Assembly (NCBI GenBank): GCA_022496185.1
Contig: WTXG01000026.1
Location: 62,001 to 126,000, forward strand
DNA from: Multifurca ochricompacta
Lineage: Eukaryota > Basidiomycota > Agaricomycetes > Russulales > Russulaceae
Reading direction: 5' to 3'
Length of the DNA: 64,000 nucleotides
Shown here: piece after piece, positions 53,046 to 64,000 of the stretch
How the letters are laid out: the number at the start of each line of letters is the position of its first letter
Position numbering within the stretch: the stretch's first letter is position 1
Notes under the pieces: model-generated
What the model was told of the DNA's origin: nothing
What the model saw: the letters and a program-made list of their open reading frames with translations, nothing else
Database searches by the model: none
Program-made: the position numbers and the translations under genes

Positions 53046-53637
53046 TGTTACGTCCGGTGTGAGACGTCCTGCACGACTTGTGCGACAGCTTTGTACGTTC
53101 GTTCAGATAAGAGATCAATAGGACCCCTTGGAGTTCAAATGGATGAGTCAAAGTCAAAGGGGCTGCTCCCTAGTGACAATGTTAAGCAGAAAGTGCCAAA
53201 AGCACTGAGATGATCGAGTCAAAGGTTTCAAGGGGAAGTCCAGAAGACAAACACCGATGTATTCAATAAGTCAAGTCTGAGGTCTACAATGTAGTTACAG
53301 CGGACTTATATACGTAATCGAATGGGCGTCTATAGATAAGATAACAGAGTCAAGTGGGCCCAAATATACGGAAGTGGACAGCGTAAAGTCGGGCTTCTGA
53401 TAGGGTATTAAGTAAGTGTCCGAACGTAAAGATAAGGAGATAACAAGATAAGAGAAAAGAGAGCAAACATAGGTATACAGTATGTCAACAAGTCCAAAGC
53501 AAGTCATGGGGATGGGAGTAAGGCACGTGATGGGTCCCAGGACGGGGACATGATCATGAAGTGCAGAGTGGGTGGCAAGGATGGGTTGCTATTGGGGAGG
53601 TGGAAGAAAATGGGGTTGCTCGGCAGGGATTGTAACA
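53046..53637 (-). repeat. 3' LTR of Gy8 (592 bp)
   Basis: The + strand runs TGTTACGTCCGG ... CAGGGATTGTAACA, followed by the purine tract complement TCACCCCCTCTTCTGG. Confidence 0.92.
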
Positions 53638-54383
53638 TCACCCCCTCTTCTGGTTCTAGCAGACCCGGCTAGAAACAACTTGTACCATCATCATCCTGTA
53701 CTAAGTCCAGGTAATTGTCAGCTACATTACGATCATCCAACATGTAATTCTCCTTGTCTGAATCCTGCGGACATTGGTGGGTACAAAGGAACCCATATGG
53801 GCCGCGCTGGCCACATAGGCGGCACATATTGTGGACCGGACAGTCCAGCTCATGGTGTCCAGAGTTGTGACAGAGGCACTTGCCACACCATCCCGACGGA
53901 TTGACAATCGTTGGGGCGACTCCCACACGATGGAAGATACAAAACTGGCTCCAGTGGAGATTGCTGCGACAGTGCCAGCACCATTTGCGGTTCAGGGGGC
54001 AGTTCCAGCTGATGTGATACTTACTGTCGCATCACCAGCACGTTTCTCCACGAGGGTTCTCATGCATACGTGGCATTTCAAACTGGTTCGGTATCAGCCT
54101 TGGGGCAGCTCCTAATGATCGTGGGGGGAGGGGTCATGCATACATATCAGCGTACCGTTCAGCAATAGTCTGATAGGCATCCCCTATCTCCAGCCTTTTC
54201 CTGATCTCTACCAACTCCTGCTTGACTTGGAACATCCCGTTAGTCAGCCTTGCCATCATTTTCACGTGCTCCTTGTATTGTTTATTGAGCGTTGTGCACA
54301 ACGTCAAATTCTTCCGCAGTCTCATTACCTCAGCTTTGAGACGCGGAAGGTGCATATCGTTCAGCACCTCATCGATGGCAAAG

Positions 54384-54978
54384 TGTAACGCCTGGTGCGG
54401 GCGTTCGTCACGACATGTGATAAGTCGTGTAGCGAAACTATGAGGTCAGGTGTATACTGTCTTTCAAGTACACGGAGTTCGGGTGAGAAGTCAATACCAA
54501 GGAGCTAATCCCTTAGTACTGGTGAGCGGAAAAGTGCCAAAAGCACTGAGACGATTCAGAAGTCGGGTCTTTAGGAATCACCCAGAAGGTAATGCACCAA
54601 GTCGATTAAGAAGTCGAGTCTAAGGTATACAGGCTATCTAGACAGGCCTTATATACGTAATAGAGATCGGAGTCTGAATCGGAGTACCGTACTTGATGTA
54701 TCAACGAAGTCATAATGTAACTAAATGGGGAATGGAGTCAATGTGGGCCAGGTGAGAATATACGTAGACAAATCCAGTATAGTCGCGATTCTGGTGGGAA
54801 AATACATAAGCGTTCTTGTGTAAGGTATGAGTCAGAGATAAGCACAGCCTTGGTCAAAGATAAGGAACAAATATACACAAAGGAAGTCGTAACATGGTCA
54901 ACATAGGGGCAAACAGAGTCAAACAACACGTCATGTGACAGAAGAAGAGAATAGGACGACGCAGCAGGGTTCATAACA
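54384..54978 (-). repeat. 3' LTR of Gy9 (595 bp)
   Basis: The + strand runs TGTAACGCCTGG ... AGGGTTCATAACA. By eye it differs from the 5' LTR at 13 sites, every one a C/T or G/A change at a CpG. The adjoining purine tract complement is TTACCCCTCTTCT (54979-54991). Confidence 0.94.
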
Positions 54979-55009
54979 TTACCCCTCTTCTAAGTCCTAG
55001 CAGAGCCAG

Positions 55010-56200
55010 CTAGATCAGCATACTGTCGTCATCCTGAACCAGGGAGAGATAGTCGTCGGCTACAGCATAGTGGTCAGCATCGTAATTCTCCTTTTCTTCG
55101 TCAGTGGGGCAAACGTGTGTTCGTAGAAAACCGTAGGGCCCCCGTCTCCCACAGCGAAAGCAGCCGTCGTAAACATGACAGTCGATTTCTCGATGTCTGG
55201 TGTTGTGGGAGAGACACTTGCCGCACCACCCTGAGGGGTTTTGGACAGTGGGAGCCTGCGTAAGCCGTTGGAACAAGCACTGGCGACTCCAGTGTGAGGT
55301 ACTTTGACAGTGCCAACACCGCTTCTTGGCTGTGGGGCAGCACCAACTGAGATGGTACTTGCTACTGCAACGCCAGCAAAGCTTGCCATCGGGGTTTTCA
55401 TGAAGGCGGGGCATTTCGAAACAGTGGGGATTAAGCCGGGGTGCAAGGTCGAGGCGGCGACGAGGAAGTGGTTGCACAAAAATATCAGCGTACCGTTCGG
55501 AGATAATCTGGTATGCCTCCCCTTGCTCCAGTCTTGCCCTAATGCTTGCCAGGTGATGCTCTATGTCGAAGACTCCCCGATTGATCTTTACCATCTGCCA
55601 TTCATAGTCGCAGCGCTGCATTTCCAAGTTGTCCCGGAGCGCCTGGAATTTGCGGAGCCGAGCGATCTCAGCAGTCAGTCATGGCATCCGCAAGTCCCGG
55701 AGCACCTCATTGATCGTGAAGGTGTGGGGGTCATGGGCTGAGAGATGTTGCAAATGTTCGGGGCCCAGGGTGTAGTGCAGCCGGTTGACGGTCTTCTCTT
55801 CTAGATAGACTGGGGCCCCATAGACGGGTCCTCCCTTCTCCAGGCATCCTGCCACGTCCATACCTTCATTGGTGTAATAAATGTATTTGGCCACCTCTGT
55901 AGTGCCGTTGTTCTTGGATGATGGGATCATAAGCGGGAAGTAGAACTGAGATTTGGGGTCGTTAGGGAAGAAGGGAAATTTGGGGGACTCATTGCCGAAG
56001 TCTATGTCGATCAGATCGTTGGGATGGGGATGTTCAGGCAAATTAAAATCTTCGTCGATGTCGATGATTCTGTCCCCTTGGGCCACTTGGGCGGTCGCAT
56101 CGTAGTCAATAGGAGAAAGTGGGCGAGAAGGAGGGTGCACAGGAGTAAGTACGGGAAACGCATCGATGGCGGTGGAGGCGTGGATCTTGGATGATGACAT
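55010..56200 (-). pseudogene. ORF3 domain of Gy9, fused in frame behind Pol
   Basis: It is 396 residues from MSSSKIHAS, but the frame is continuous with pol: between chromodomain and ORF3 there is a linker (HPEADKEPEK ... PIRSPLM) and no stop. All motifs of the other subfamilies are present: AKYIYYTNEGMDVAGC, YGAPVYLEE, coiled coil, CWRCSSKYHLSWCC, CWHCQSTSHWSRQC, CGKCLSHNTRHREIDC, CFRCGRRGPYGFLRTHVC and the acidic tail LVQDDDSM. One TGA at 55679 replaces CGA. Outside these motifs the sequence differs strongly from Gy1, so conserved spacing and ligands point to selection on protein function. Confidence 0.88.
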
Positions 56201-59200
56201 GAGTGGACTTCTAATAGGTTGTGGGGGAGAGAGCTGTTCAGCAACTCGTATTTTCTCTGGCTCTTTATCTGCCTCTGGGTGGCGCCTATAGAAGTCTTCG
56301 ATGAGCTTGGGCGCAAAGACATCCGCAGCAGGTTCCCACAAGCTGTCGGCATCTGGGAACCCCTTCCATTTGATCAAATAATGGAGTCGTCGATTACGCC
56401 CTCGACCCTTCCATTTGGCATCAGCAATACGTTCCACTTCCCATTCTAGTTCTCCATCCACAAGGTCGGGGGGGGGTCTGGGAAAATTCTGTCCATGGAT
56501 GGCAGTTTCTTTGTACGGCGTTAAAAGGGTCGCATGGAAGACGGGGTGTACCTTCCAGGTGGCAGGTAACGTAAGCTTGTATGTAACGTCTGAGAGCTTC
56601 TGTTTGATCAGGAAGGGGCCGTGGCGTCTGGGAGCTAATTTTGCTGTTGGATGTGACATATGGATATTGCGCCCTTCTAGCCAGACTTGATCTCCGACTT
56701 GATAGGGCGTAAACTTAGTGGGCTTCTCGGTCAGGGTCCTTTGCACCTTCTGAAGATTCCTATTGGCTGATTCCCATATTTCTTCCCATTGGTCGATACG
56801 CTGTGTCACGGATGGTACATTCGTGGGCTTGTCTGTCCATGTAGTGCGAGGGTTCCACCCCATAATAAGGGAGAAGGGAGTGGTCTTCGTCATTCCATTT
56901 GGCCAGCTGTTATGTGCAAACTCAGCCGTTGCCAGCCATTCTGCCCAGTCGTTCTGTCGTTTGTTGCACCAGAATCGAAGGTACTGTTCCAACCATTGGT
57001 TTGTCCGCTCCGACTGTCCATCCGTCTGGGGGTGGTAGGCGGTGGATATGTTCTGTTGAATGTCAAGACGTTTACAGAGTGCTCGGGCGAACATGGAGGC
57101 AAATCGTGGGTCTCGGTCGGAAATGATCTTCTGCGGTAGTCCATAATGCCGGTAGACATGGTTCAGGTAAAGTTTCGCGACTCCTTCTGCTGAAATTGTC
57201 TCATTGCAGGGTATGAAGAGAGCGGCCTTTGAGTAATCATGGTCCGTGATGGTGAGTATTGAATTGTATCCTTGTGACTGAGGGAGTTTAATGATGAAGT
57301 CCATGGCGATAGTCTGGAAGGGAGCCATTGCAATTGGCGTGATGGGCGAAAGTGCTGGCGGTCTTGGGTGAGTATTTACTTTGTTTGCCTGGCATTCGGC
57401 GCATCCTTTAACATAGGCTTCGACATCCTTTTTCATATTTGGCCACCAGTAATCTCGTTTGGCAAGGGTGTAGGTATTCGCAATGCCGGGGTGTCCTGCA
57501 GAGGGAAGGTCGTGATGAAAATGAATCACCCCCCTCTTAATGTTGTCGCCACCGGTGACAACCAATCGATCGCTGTCCTTCCACCAGAGGCCATCTTTCA
57601 TCTTTATGTTATGCAGCTCTGCCCAGGATTTGCACAGTTCCTGGTTCATATTCTGCGTTACTTGGGCCCATAGATCCATGTCGTGGAGGCTGACGACAGC
57701 GGTTTTTGCGAAGACATCTTCTGGTAAGACGACGATATTGTCGTTGTCGTTCTCCCCTTCATCCCGTCCGGTTGGTCTAGACAGGGCATCAGCTCGTGCA
57801 TTACGAGCTCCAGGTAAGTGCTTGAGTATGAAGTTGTACTCTTCAAGCTCCAGGACTTCTCGCGCTATTTGCCGGCTGATTTTGTGCGGTTCTCTCCAAT
57901 ACAAAAGGTTGGAGTGGTCTGTGTAGATGATGGTTTTGTGCAGGGATCCAGCCAAGTATGGTCGCCAATGTCATAACGCTTTTATGATAGCCAGTAATTC
58001 TCTATCCCAAATGTCATAATTTCTTTCTGCCGATGAGAATGTTTCCGAGTAGAATGCAACAGGATGGAGGATCCCTTCGGTATCTCTTTGCGATAGAACT
58101 GCTCCGTTGGCATACATGGAAGCATCGACTTCGAGTTCAAAGGGTTTGGCCAGGTCGGGTTGGATAAGAACTGGTTCGGAGCTGATGATTGCTTTAATTT
58201 GGTCGAATGCCTTCTGCTGTAATTCATCCCAGTGCCAGGGCACGTCCTTTTTCAACAAATCATTAAGTGGTTGGGCGATGGCTGAGAATCCTTTGACGAA
58301 GCGTCGGTAGAAATTACAGAATCCAATGAACGATCTGACGTCTTTGGTACACTGCAGGGCGGTCCACTCTCGAATGCCTTGCACTTTTACAGGGTCCATA
58401 CGTACTTGCCCTCCTTCTAGAATGACACCTAGATATTCAATGGTTTTTTGTTCGAAGGAGCATTTGGCGGGTTTCAAATAGAGATCGTGTTTCGCTAGGA
58501 TCTCTAGTACCTCATGAACTCGGGTTCGGTGATGGCGAATGTCGTCTTTCGTGGCTACCAGGATGTCGTCCATATATACTACGACCTCTTCTGTGAGGAT
58601 CAGGTCTCGGAAAATGTGGTTCATCATGGCCTGAAAGGTCACTGGTGAGTTCGTTAGGCCAAAGAACATGACATTGGGTTCGAAAAGTCCTTGATTGGTC
58701 TTGAAGGCGGCCTTGGGCTGGTCGCCTTCTCAGATATGAATGTTGTTATACCCCCAACAGACGTCCATTTTTGAAAATAAGGCCTTGTCGCACATTTTGT
58801 CGATGATTTCCGAGATTAACGGAAGTGGGTAGTTGTTTTTCACCGTGAGTTCGTTGATCCGTCTGTAGTCTTGTACCAGTCGTAGTTTCCCGTCCTTCTT
58901 TTTAATGAAAAAGAAGGGTGATGCATAGGGGGAGTTGGAAGGTCGTATATATCCCTTTGCTAGATGTTCTTCCAGGAAGGTAGAGAGCGCTTCCTTTTCT
59001 GGTTGTGACAGGGGATAGATTTTACAGTCCACCGATCGTGGGGCTTCCGGGATGAAGTCGATAGCATGGTCCCAAGGTCGAGAGGGAGGAAAGCGTTGCG
59101 ATTCCTCCTCTGAGAAGACCTTCCAATGTCGATGATATTCCGTCGGGACTACTTCTTCAAATGTTCTTTCTGGGTTTTTCTGTGCCTCTGCCTGGGCCAA

Positions 59201-59770
59201 TTTCGATGCTTTCGTAACATAACAATAGACCTGATCCACAGGTTCCACGTCACTCCAGGTGACGGCCGATCCCATGACAATAGCATGGGTGAGAGGATGT
59301 CGTGCAGCATAGTCGTATCCTAGAGACGTGATGATGACTGGGTAGAAATCCTTGTCCATAGTGGCTTCTGCCCAATTGATCTTAGGTTCAAATGCTGCCA
59401 GCCATGGATATCCCAGGACCATGTCCTCCTCTCCTAAGTTGGTAATGAGGAAGCGAAGCTGCTTTGTCTGCTCCCCAACCTGTACCTCCAAATCACAGCA
59501 GTGTGTAATTTTTCCAGCTTTATTGGCTGTCCCGTCTATGTTCCAGATATTTTTTTCTTGAGGGAGTAACTGTGTCCCCAATCCTAGCGCTTTCTGGAGT
59601 CGTTGGCTAATGAAATTGTCTGTAGCTCCAGAATCGATTAAGATTCGTCTGTCGGCCGTCTTCTGTTTGGTTTCAAAGTGTACTGGTATTTTTAATGACT
59701 TGAAACGACTAGTGTACACAGAAGTTACATGTAACGCTCTTGCCCAGGCCGATGGGGTCGAGCTGATCAA
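56201..59770 (-). pseudogene. pol of Gy9 (two TGA stops), continuous with ORF3
   Basis: Protease (DSGATDNFIS), RT ([24 protein letters not shown]), RNase H (LEVDASMYANGAVL, YDIWDRELLAI), integrase (AGHPGIANTYTLAKRDYWW, MDFIIKLP, SDRDPRFAS, YHPQTDGQSERTNQ) and chromodomain (RLHYLIKWKGFPDADS) are complete. Stops: TGA at 58730 in place of the Arg codon before EGDQ and TGA at 57971 in ALRHW. Apart from these and the one in ORF3 the whole 1586-codon frame is open. It overlaps gag by 4 nt in -1. Confidence 0.92.
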
Positions 59771-61296
59771 AAATCCTTTTGGCCAAAGGCCTTGTCGACG
59801 ATCAAGGCGCGCACCGCCTCATCTTCGTTCATCATATGTTCCCAGATTGCTGCTGCCTTCTGTTCCTTAGTCTTTGGGGCAGTTGCCGGGTTTTCTTTTA
59901 CTGGGGTCGGTAGGTTCTGTACTGGTGGTGTCATGGCAGTGGCAGCTACCGTTGCTTCTGCAGCTCGGACTGTTTTCTTTGGGCAAAATCGCGACATGTG
60001 CCCTTGTGCTCGGCAGTGAAAGCAGCGTCCTTCCTTCATGAGATTCTTCTTTTCATCGTTGGTAAGGGCTGTGCGAGCTTTGGTATGGTCTGCCGACGTG
60101 TCCATAGCGTTGGGGTCTCTTGGGTGGGTAGGCTTTACCCCAAACGCTGCTTTCCACTGATCACAAGTTCTACCCTTTTTTGTGTCGACTCCAAATCGCG
60201 TCTGGAAGTCCAAGTAGTCCTGCTGCTGCATCCTAGCAGCACTCGTCCACTGGCTCCATGACTCAGGGTGATGGAATTGGATGATATTTTTCACCAGGGG
60301 GTTAGGCAATCCCTGGGAGAAGAGGTCAAGCGTCGCTTCCTCATTCACATCGTACCCTGCTCTCTTGGCCAGGTTGCGGAATTTGGCCACATAGCCATCT
60401 AGATCCCCTCTCTCCATTTTGAGGGACTTTAATTCTCTGGCAGCCTTCTGCTTGGCCTGCCCATCTGTGAAGGCGTCTTTAAATCTTTGCGCCACTATAT
60501 CCCACAGATCCTCGTCTGTGGTTCTGGTTCCGGCTGTGACTCTGTCATTTAGCCATTCGATCTGCTCCATTGTCCAATCATCGACGGAATCCCCTCTGAT
60601 AAGCGAGAGAAAGAGATTGGTTCGTTGGAAGGGGTTTACGATCTGCAGGACGTCATGGTTGAAGTTTTTGAACGTCTCGAACTCGAGCATGAACTTCTTG
60701 CTCTGGGATTGGTCTCCGGTGAATGTTGTCGGCAGGACCCCCATAAGGTGTCCTGATGGAGGGGGAAGATTCGGAGCGGGGACAACTGGAGCGGGGTCGG
60801 GTAACTGTGCAGCGATCGTGGACATCGTTGGATAGGTAATGGTCGGGGTGTCTGAGGTCTGTCGTGTGATCTGGGGAGAGACTAAAGCAGTTATTCTGAA
60901 CGTAGTACTCTCGGGTGCAACTGTCTGAGCTGTAAAATCTGTGGCTATGACTTGTGCGTCTTCGCTGCTTTCTTCGATATATTCCTCGGGTTCTGAATCT
61001 GTGACGATGGCTGGAGGATTTTCTCTCCAAGGTCCTAGGCCGTACTCTGGTGGGGCGGGTCCTGTGGTAACCCAGGAACGATGGCTTCAAGAGTAACGGA
61101 TACGGTACCAGACCCTCTTCTGTTCGTCGTATTCAACTGGCTGGTACTGGTCGTCGTGATAGACGTAGTATCCAAACTCGGTTTCAAAGTCTTTCCAGAC
61201 GGCAGAGCCAAGGACTTGTTGTGAAAGATTATCCTCGTCTCGGCGGTCGATGAGTTCCTCGTTGTGCAAGGTCTGACTGTGGCTGGATGAAGCCAC
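59767..61296 (-). pseudogene. gag: gag of Gy9 (one TGA stop)
   Basis: 510 codons beginning at GTG (CATCGTGGCTTCATCC), where an ATG would be expected. The N-terminal domain (FGYYVYHDDQYQPVEY), linker, core (NLFLSLIRGDSVDDWTMEQ), knuckle (CFHCRAQGHMSRFC) and tail (AFGQKDF) are present. The single stop near 61088 (TCT TGA AGC) replaces CGA. It ends at the GATTTTTGAT overlap to pol. Confidence 0.9.
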
Positions 61297-61304
61297 GATG
61301 GGGG

Positions 61305-61315
61305 AGACTTGACTT
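61305..61315 (-). other. Self-primer binding site of Gy9
   Basis: AAGTCAAGTCT on the minus strand, two bases after the 5' LTR, is the complement of AGACTTGACTT in the LTR (61545-61555, minus strand). The rest of this LTR is unrelated to the Gy1 type. Confidence 0.78.
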
Positions 61316-61317
61316 AA

Positions 61318-61912
61318 TGTAACACCTGGTGCGGGCGTTCGTCACGACGTGTGATAAGTCGCGTAGCGAAACTACGAGGTCAGGTGTATACTGTCTTTCA
61401 AGTACATGGAGTTCGGGTGAGAAGTCAATACCAAGGAGCTAATCCCTTAGTACTGGTGAGCGGAAAAGTGCCAAAAGCACTGAGACGATTCAGAAGTCGG
61501 GTCTTTAGGAATCACCCAGAAGGTAATGCACCAAGTCGATTAAGAAGTCAAGTCTAAGGTATACAGGCTATCTAGACAGGCCTTATATACATAATAGAGA
61601 TCGGAGTCTGAATCGGAGTACCGTACTTGATGTATCAATGAAGTCATAATGTAACTAAATGGGGAACGGAGTCAATGTGGGCCAGGTGAGAATATACGTA
61701 GACAAATCCAGTATAGTCGCAATTCTGGTGGGAAAATACGTAAGCGTTCTTGTGTAAGGTATGAGTCAGAGATAAGCACAGCCTTGGTCAAAGATAAGGA
61801 ACAAATATACACAAAGGAAGTCGTAACATGGTCAACATAGGGGCAAACAGAGTCAAACAACACGTCATGTGACAGAAGAAGAGAATAGGACGACGCAGCG
61901 GGGTTCGTAACA
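61318..61912 (-). repeat. 5' LTR of Gy9 (595 bp)
   Basis: The + strand runs TGTAACACCTGG ... GGGGTTCGTAACA. TATATAAG (minus strand) is at 61582-61589, 26 nt before the primer sequence. The right flank CAAAG matches the left flank of the 3' LTR. Confidence 0.94.
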
Positions 61913-62479
61913 CAAAGGCACGGGAGTCCTCAGCAGCCAGGTGTCCGAGTTGTTCATCAGTCATTGTGTGGTGAAGGCGTCCTGTATACCTTTCTTCTAA
62001 ATAGACCGGGCCCCCATAGACAGGGCCATCTTTCTTCATACATCCAGCGACATCCATTCCTCCATTGGTGTAGAATATATATTTGGCGATGGCGACAGCC
62101 CCGTCAGCCATGGTGATTTCAAGGGGGAAGTATGTCGATGAATTGGGGTTGTTGGTAAAGAACGGGAACTCCGGTACCTTGTCATCCAACTCCATACCCA
62201 ATAGGTCATTTGGGTGCGGTTCTTCGCTGTGCTCGAAGTCGTCATTTGGGTTCAGAGACTGGTTCTTAACCCAGGCCTCAGCAGCTTCATAATCAATAGG
62301 GGAGGAGGGACGTGTGGAGGGATGAGCAGAAGGGAAGTTTTCAACCACTACAGTGGTGGTGGTGAAGGCATTGATGGCAGCATTGGCAGCAACAAAAGAC
62401 ATGATAGACTGGATGGTGTTAGAACGTTGCTGAGAGAGCATGTACTGGGGGAATCGATGGGGTCTAGGGGCATTCCTTT

Positions 62480-64000
62480 TTAAGCGTTCTTAGGCGCTTC
62501 TGGGTGTTGGATGTGGAACTCCGAGATAAGGGCTGGAGCAGAGATATCCCCAGCTGGTTCCCACGAATTGTCGGAGTCTGGGAATCCCTTCCACTTGATT
62601 AGGTAGTACAGTTTGCACCCTCGGCCTTGTTGCTTGGAGTCTAGAATACGCTCCACTTCCCATTCTTCTTCACCATCGATAAGGTCAGGCGGGGGTCTCG
62701 GGAAGTTCTCTCCATGAATGGAGGTTTCCTTGTAAGGGGTCAGAAGCTTGGCATGGAAGACTGGGTGGATCTTCCATTTCGGTGGCAGCTGCAGTTCATA
62801 GGACATGTCTGACAGCTTCCTTGTGATCTGGAAGGGTCCGTGACGTCAGGGTGCTAATTTGGCCAAAGGGTGTGACGTGTGAATGTTCCTGCCCTTGAGC
62901 CATACCCAGTCATTGGTCTGATAAGGTGTGAATGTGCTTGGCTGTGCTGCCAGAAGCTGTTGTGCCTTTACTAGATTTTCATTGGCTGATTGCCGCAGTT
63001 CTTCCCATTGGCTTATCTGTTTGGTTACTGACAGGACGTTGATGGGCTTATCTGTCCATGTGGTGCATGGAGTCCAGCCCATGATAAGGGAGAAAGGGGT
63101 GGCTTTTGTTGTTCTGTTGGGCCATGAGTTATGAGCAAATTCCGCAGTCGACAGCCATCCTGCCCAGTCATCCTGCCTGCCATTGCACCAAAACCGGAGA
63201 TACTGTTCTAACCATTGGTTTGTCTGCTCAGACTGTCCGTCCGTCTGTGGATGGTAGGCTGTAGAGATATTCTGTGTAATGTCCAATGTTTTGCATAGGG
63301 CCCTCGCAAATGCCGATGTAAAACGGGTATCTCGGTCAGAGATGATCTTCTTAGGGAGTCCGTAGTGATGGTATACATGGTCCAGGTATAGTTTTGCCAC
63401 TCCTTCAGCTGTGATAGTTTCGTTACAGGGAATGAAGAGGGCCGCTTTGGAGCAATCATGGTCTGTAATTGTAAGGATAGTGTTGAAACCTTGTGACTTG
63501 GGCAGCTTGACGATGAAGTCCATGGCAATGGTCTGGAAAGGAGTCGATGCAGTGGGGGTGATGGGGTGCATTGGTGGGACTTTCGGGTGCGTGTTCACCT
63601 TGTTTGCTTGACACGATGCACATCCTTGTACGTAATTTTCAACGTCCTTTTTCATATTGGGCCACCAATAGTCTCTTTTGGCCAGGGCATAGGTGTTGGC
63701 GATGCCCAGATGGCCAGCAGAGGGAAGGTCGTGATGAAAATGGATCACCCCCCTCTTAATGTTGTCACCACCGGTGACAATGAGTCGATCCCCATCTTTC
63801 CACCAAAGACCGCTGATTTTCTTCAGGTTGTGAGCATCGGCCCATGATAGGCACAGGTCTTGGTTCATATTTTGGGAAACTTGTGCCCAAAGGTCCATGT
63901 CATGGAGACTGACTATGGCCGCTTTTGTAAATACCTCCTCTGGGAGGACAGTGATGTCATTATTGTTGTCCTCCCCTGTGTGCATATCTGGCCTGCGTGA
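62480..64000 (-). pseudogene. 3' part of pol of Gy8 (integrase, chromodomain)
   Basis: The frame enters from the right edge behind RNase H. Integrase HHCC (HHDLPSAGHLGIANTYALAKRDYWW, given here as two halves HHDLPSAGHLG and IANTYALAKRDYWW), MDFIVKLP, SDRDTRFTS and YHPQTDGQSEQTNQ are present, then chromodomain ([15 protein letters not shown]). A TGA at 62845 replaces CGA in the conserved APRRHGPF segment. The stop TAA is followed by an A run one base longer than in Gy5, which puts ORF3 in another frame. Confidence 0.9.

Larger units (their letters stand above)
54384..61912 (-). mobile_element. Gy9: complete Gypsy element of a divergent subfamily (7529 bp)
   Basis: Two 595-bp LTRs starting TGTAACRCCTGG, gag, pol and ORF3, with target duplication CAAAG. 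The coding frames run end to end with only four nonsense changes, all TGA at CGA sites. LTR sequence is unrelated by eye to the Gy1 type apart from the primer region, while the proteins align well. Confidence 0.95.
53669..62402 (-). pseudogene. ORF3 of Gy8, split by Gy9
   Basis: Parts 62402-61918 and 54383-53669 add up to 1200 nt (399 residues) after removal of Gy9 and one CAAAG. The N-terminal part (MSFVAANAAINAF; AKYIFYTNGGMDVAGC; YGGPVYLEERYTG) is open. The C-terminal part keeps CGKCLCHNSGHHELDC and CRLCGQRGPYGFLCTHQC but has stops, for example where GATGCGACAG has become GGTGATGCGAC (first knuckle) near 54034. Confidence 0.9.
53046..64000 (-). mobile_element. Gy8: Gypsy element, continues past the right edge, split by Gy9
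   Basis: 3' LTR, purine tract, ORF3 and the 3' half of pol are present. Gy9 is inserted in ORF3 with a perfect CAAAG duplication (54379-54383, 61913-61917). RT, protease, gag and 5' LTR lie outside the window. Confidence 0.92.

Overview
The window looks like transposon-dense intergenic DNA from a filamentous fungus, most likely a basidiomycete. The evidence is Ty3/Gypsy elements with a C-terminal chromodomain, a hAT transposase split by many introns of about 50 nt with CTAAC/CTGAC-like branch points, and decay that is almost entirely CpG to TpG/CpA. I found no convincing host gene. Nearly all of the 64 kb is retroelements, hAT elements and their remnants, inserted into one another. The species cannot be fixed from the sequence.

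Layout. Gy1 (1-5694, +) is the 3' end of gag, an intact pol, an intact third gene (ORF3) and the 3' LTR. It is followed by a Copia integrase fragment (5695-6638). Gy2 (6639-16925, -) carries a 4.2-kb hAT-type insertion (7143-11297) in its 3' LTR and two solo LTRs (11434-12036, 15296-15897). Gy3 (16926-19136, +) interrupts Gy2. An LTR with unmatched flanks (19137-19730) joins Gy3 to an RT fragment of Gy6 (-). Gy4 (20118-36421, +) sits in that Gy6 RT gene. Gy5 (23990-32079, -, complete, LTRs identical by eye) sits in Gy4 pol, and a solo LTR (24986-25577) sits in Gy5 ORF3. Gy6 resumes at 36422 and ends in an LTR (38905-48343) that holds two hAT elements: a 1.4-kb non-autonomous one and a 7.4-kb one with an apparently intact transposase. 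Gy7 (48344-51320, +) ends in a Copia fragment (51321-52837, -). Gy8 (53046-64000, -) is interrupted in ORF3 by Gy9 (54384-61912, -), a complete element of a divergent subfamily.

How the Gypsy genes work together. Gag and Pol overlap by 4 nt in a -1 arrangement at a conserved GATTTTTGAT. Pol runs protease, RT, RNase H, integrase, chromodomain. Behind Pol every element with a preserved 3' part carries ORF3, a 396-399 residue protein with a coiled-coil region and four cysteine/histidine zinc motifs, which I do not recognise as a described retroelement gene. In Gy9 it is fused in frame to Pol. No tRNA-type primer binding site is present. Instead an 11-nt sequence next to the 5' LTR is complementary to the predicted 5' end of the element's own RNA, and the two sites co-vary between elements, as expected for Tf1-type self-priming.

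Most disabling mutations are CGA to TGA changes at CpG, so damage by cytosine methylation seems to be the main force on these copies. Gy5 instead shows single-base indels that could be consensus errors.
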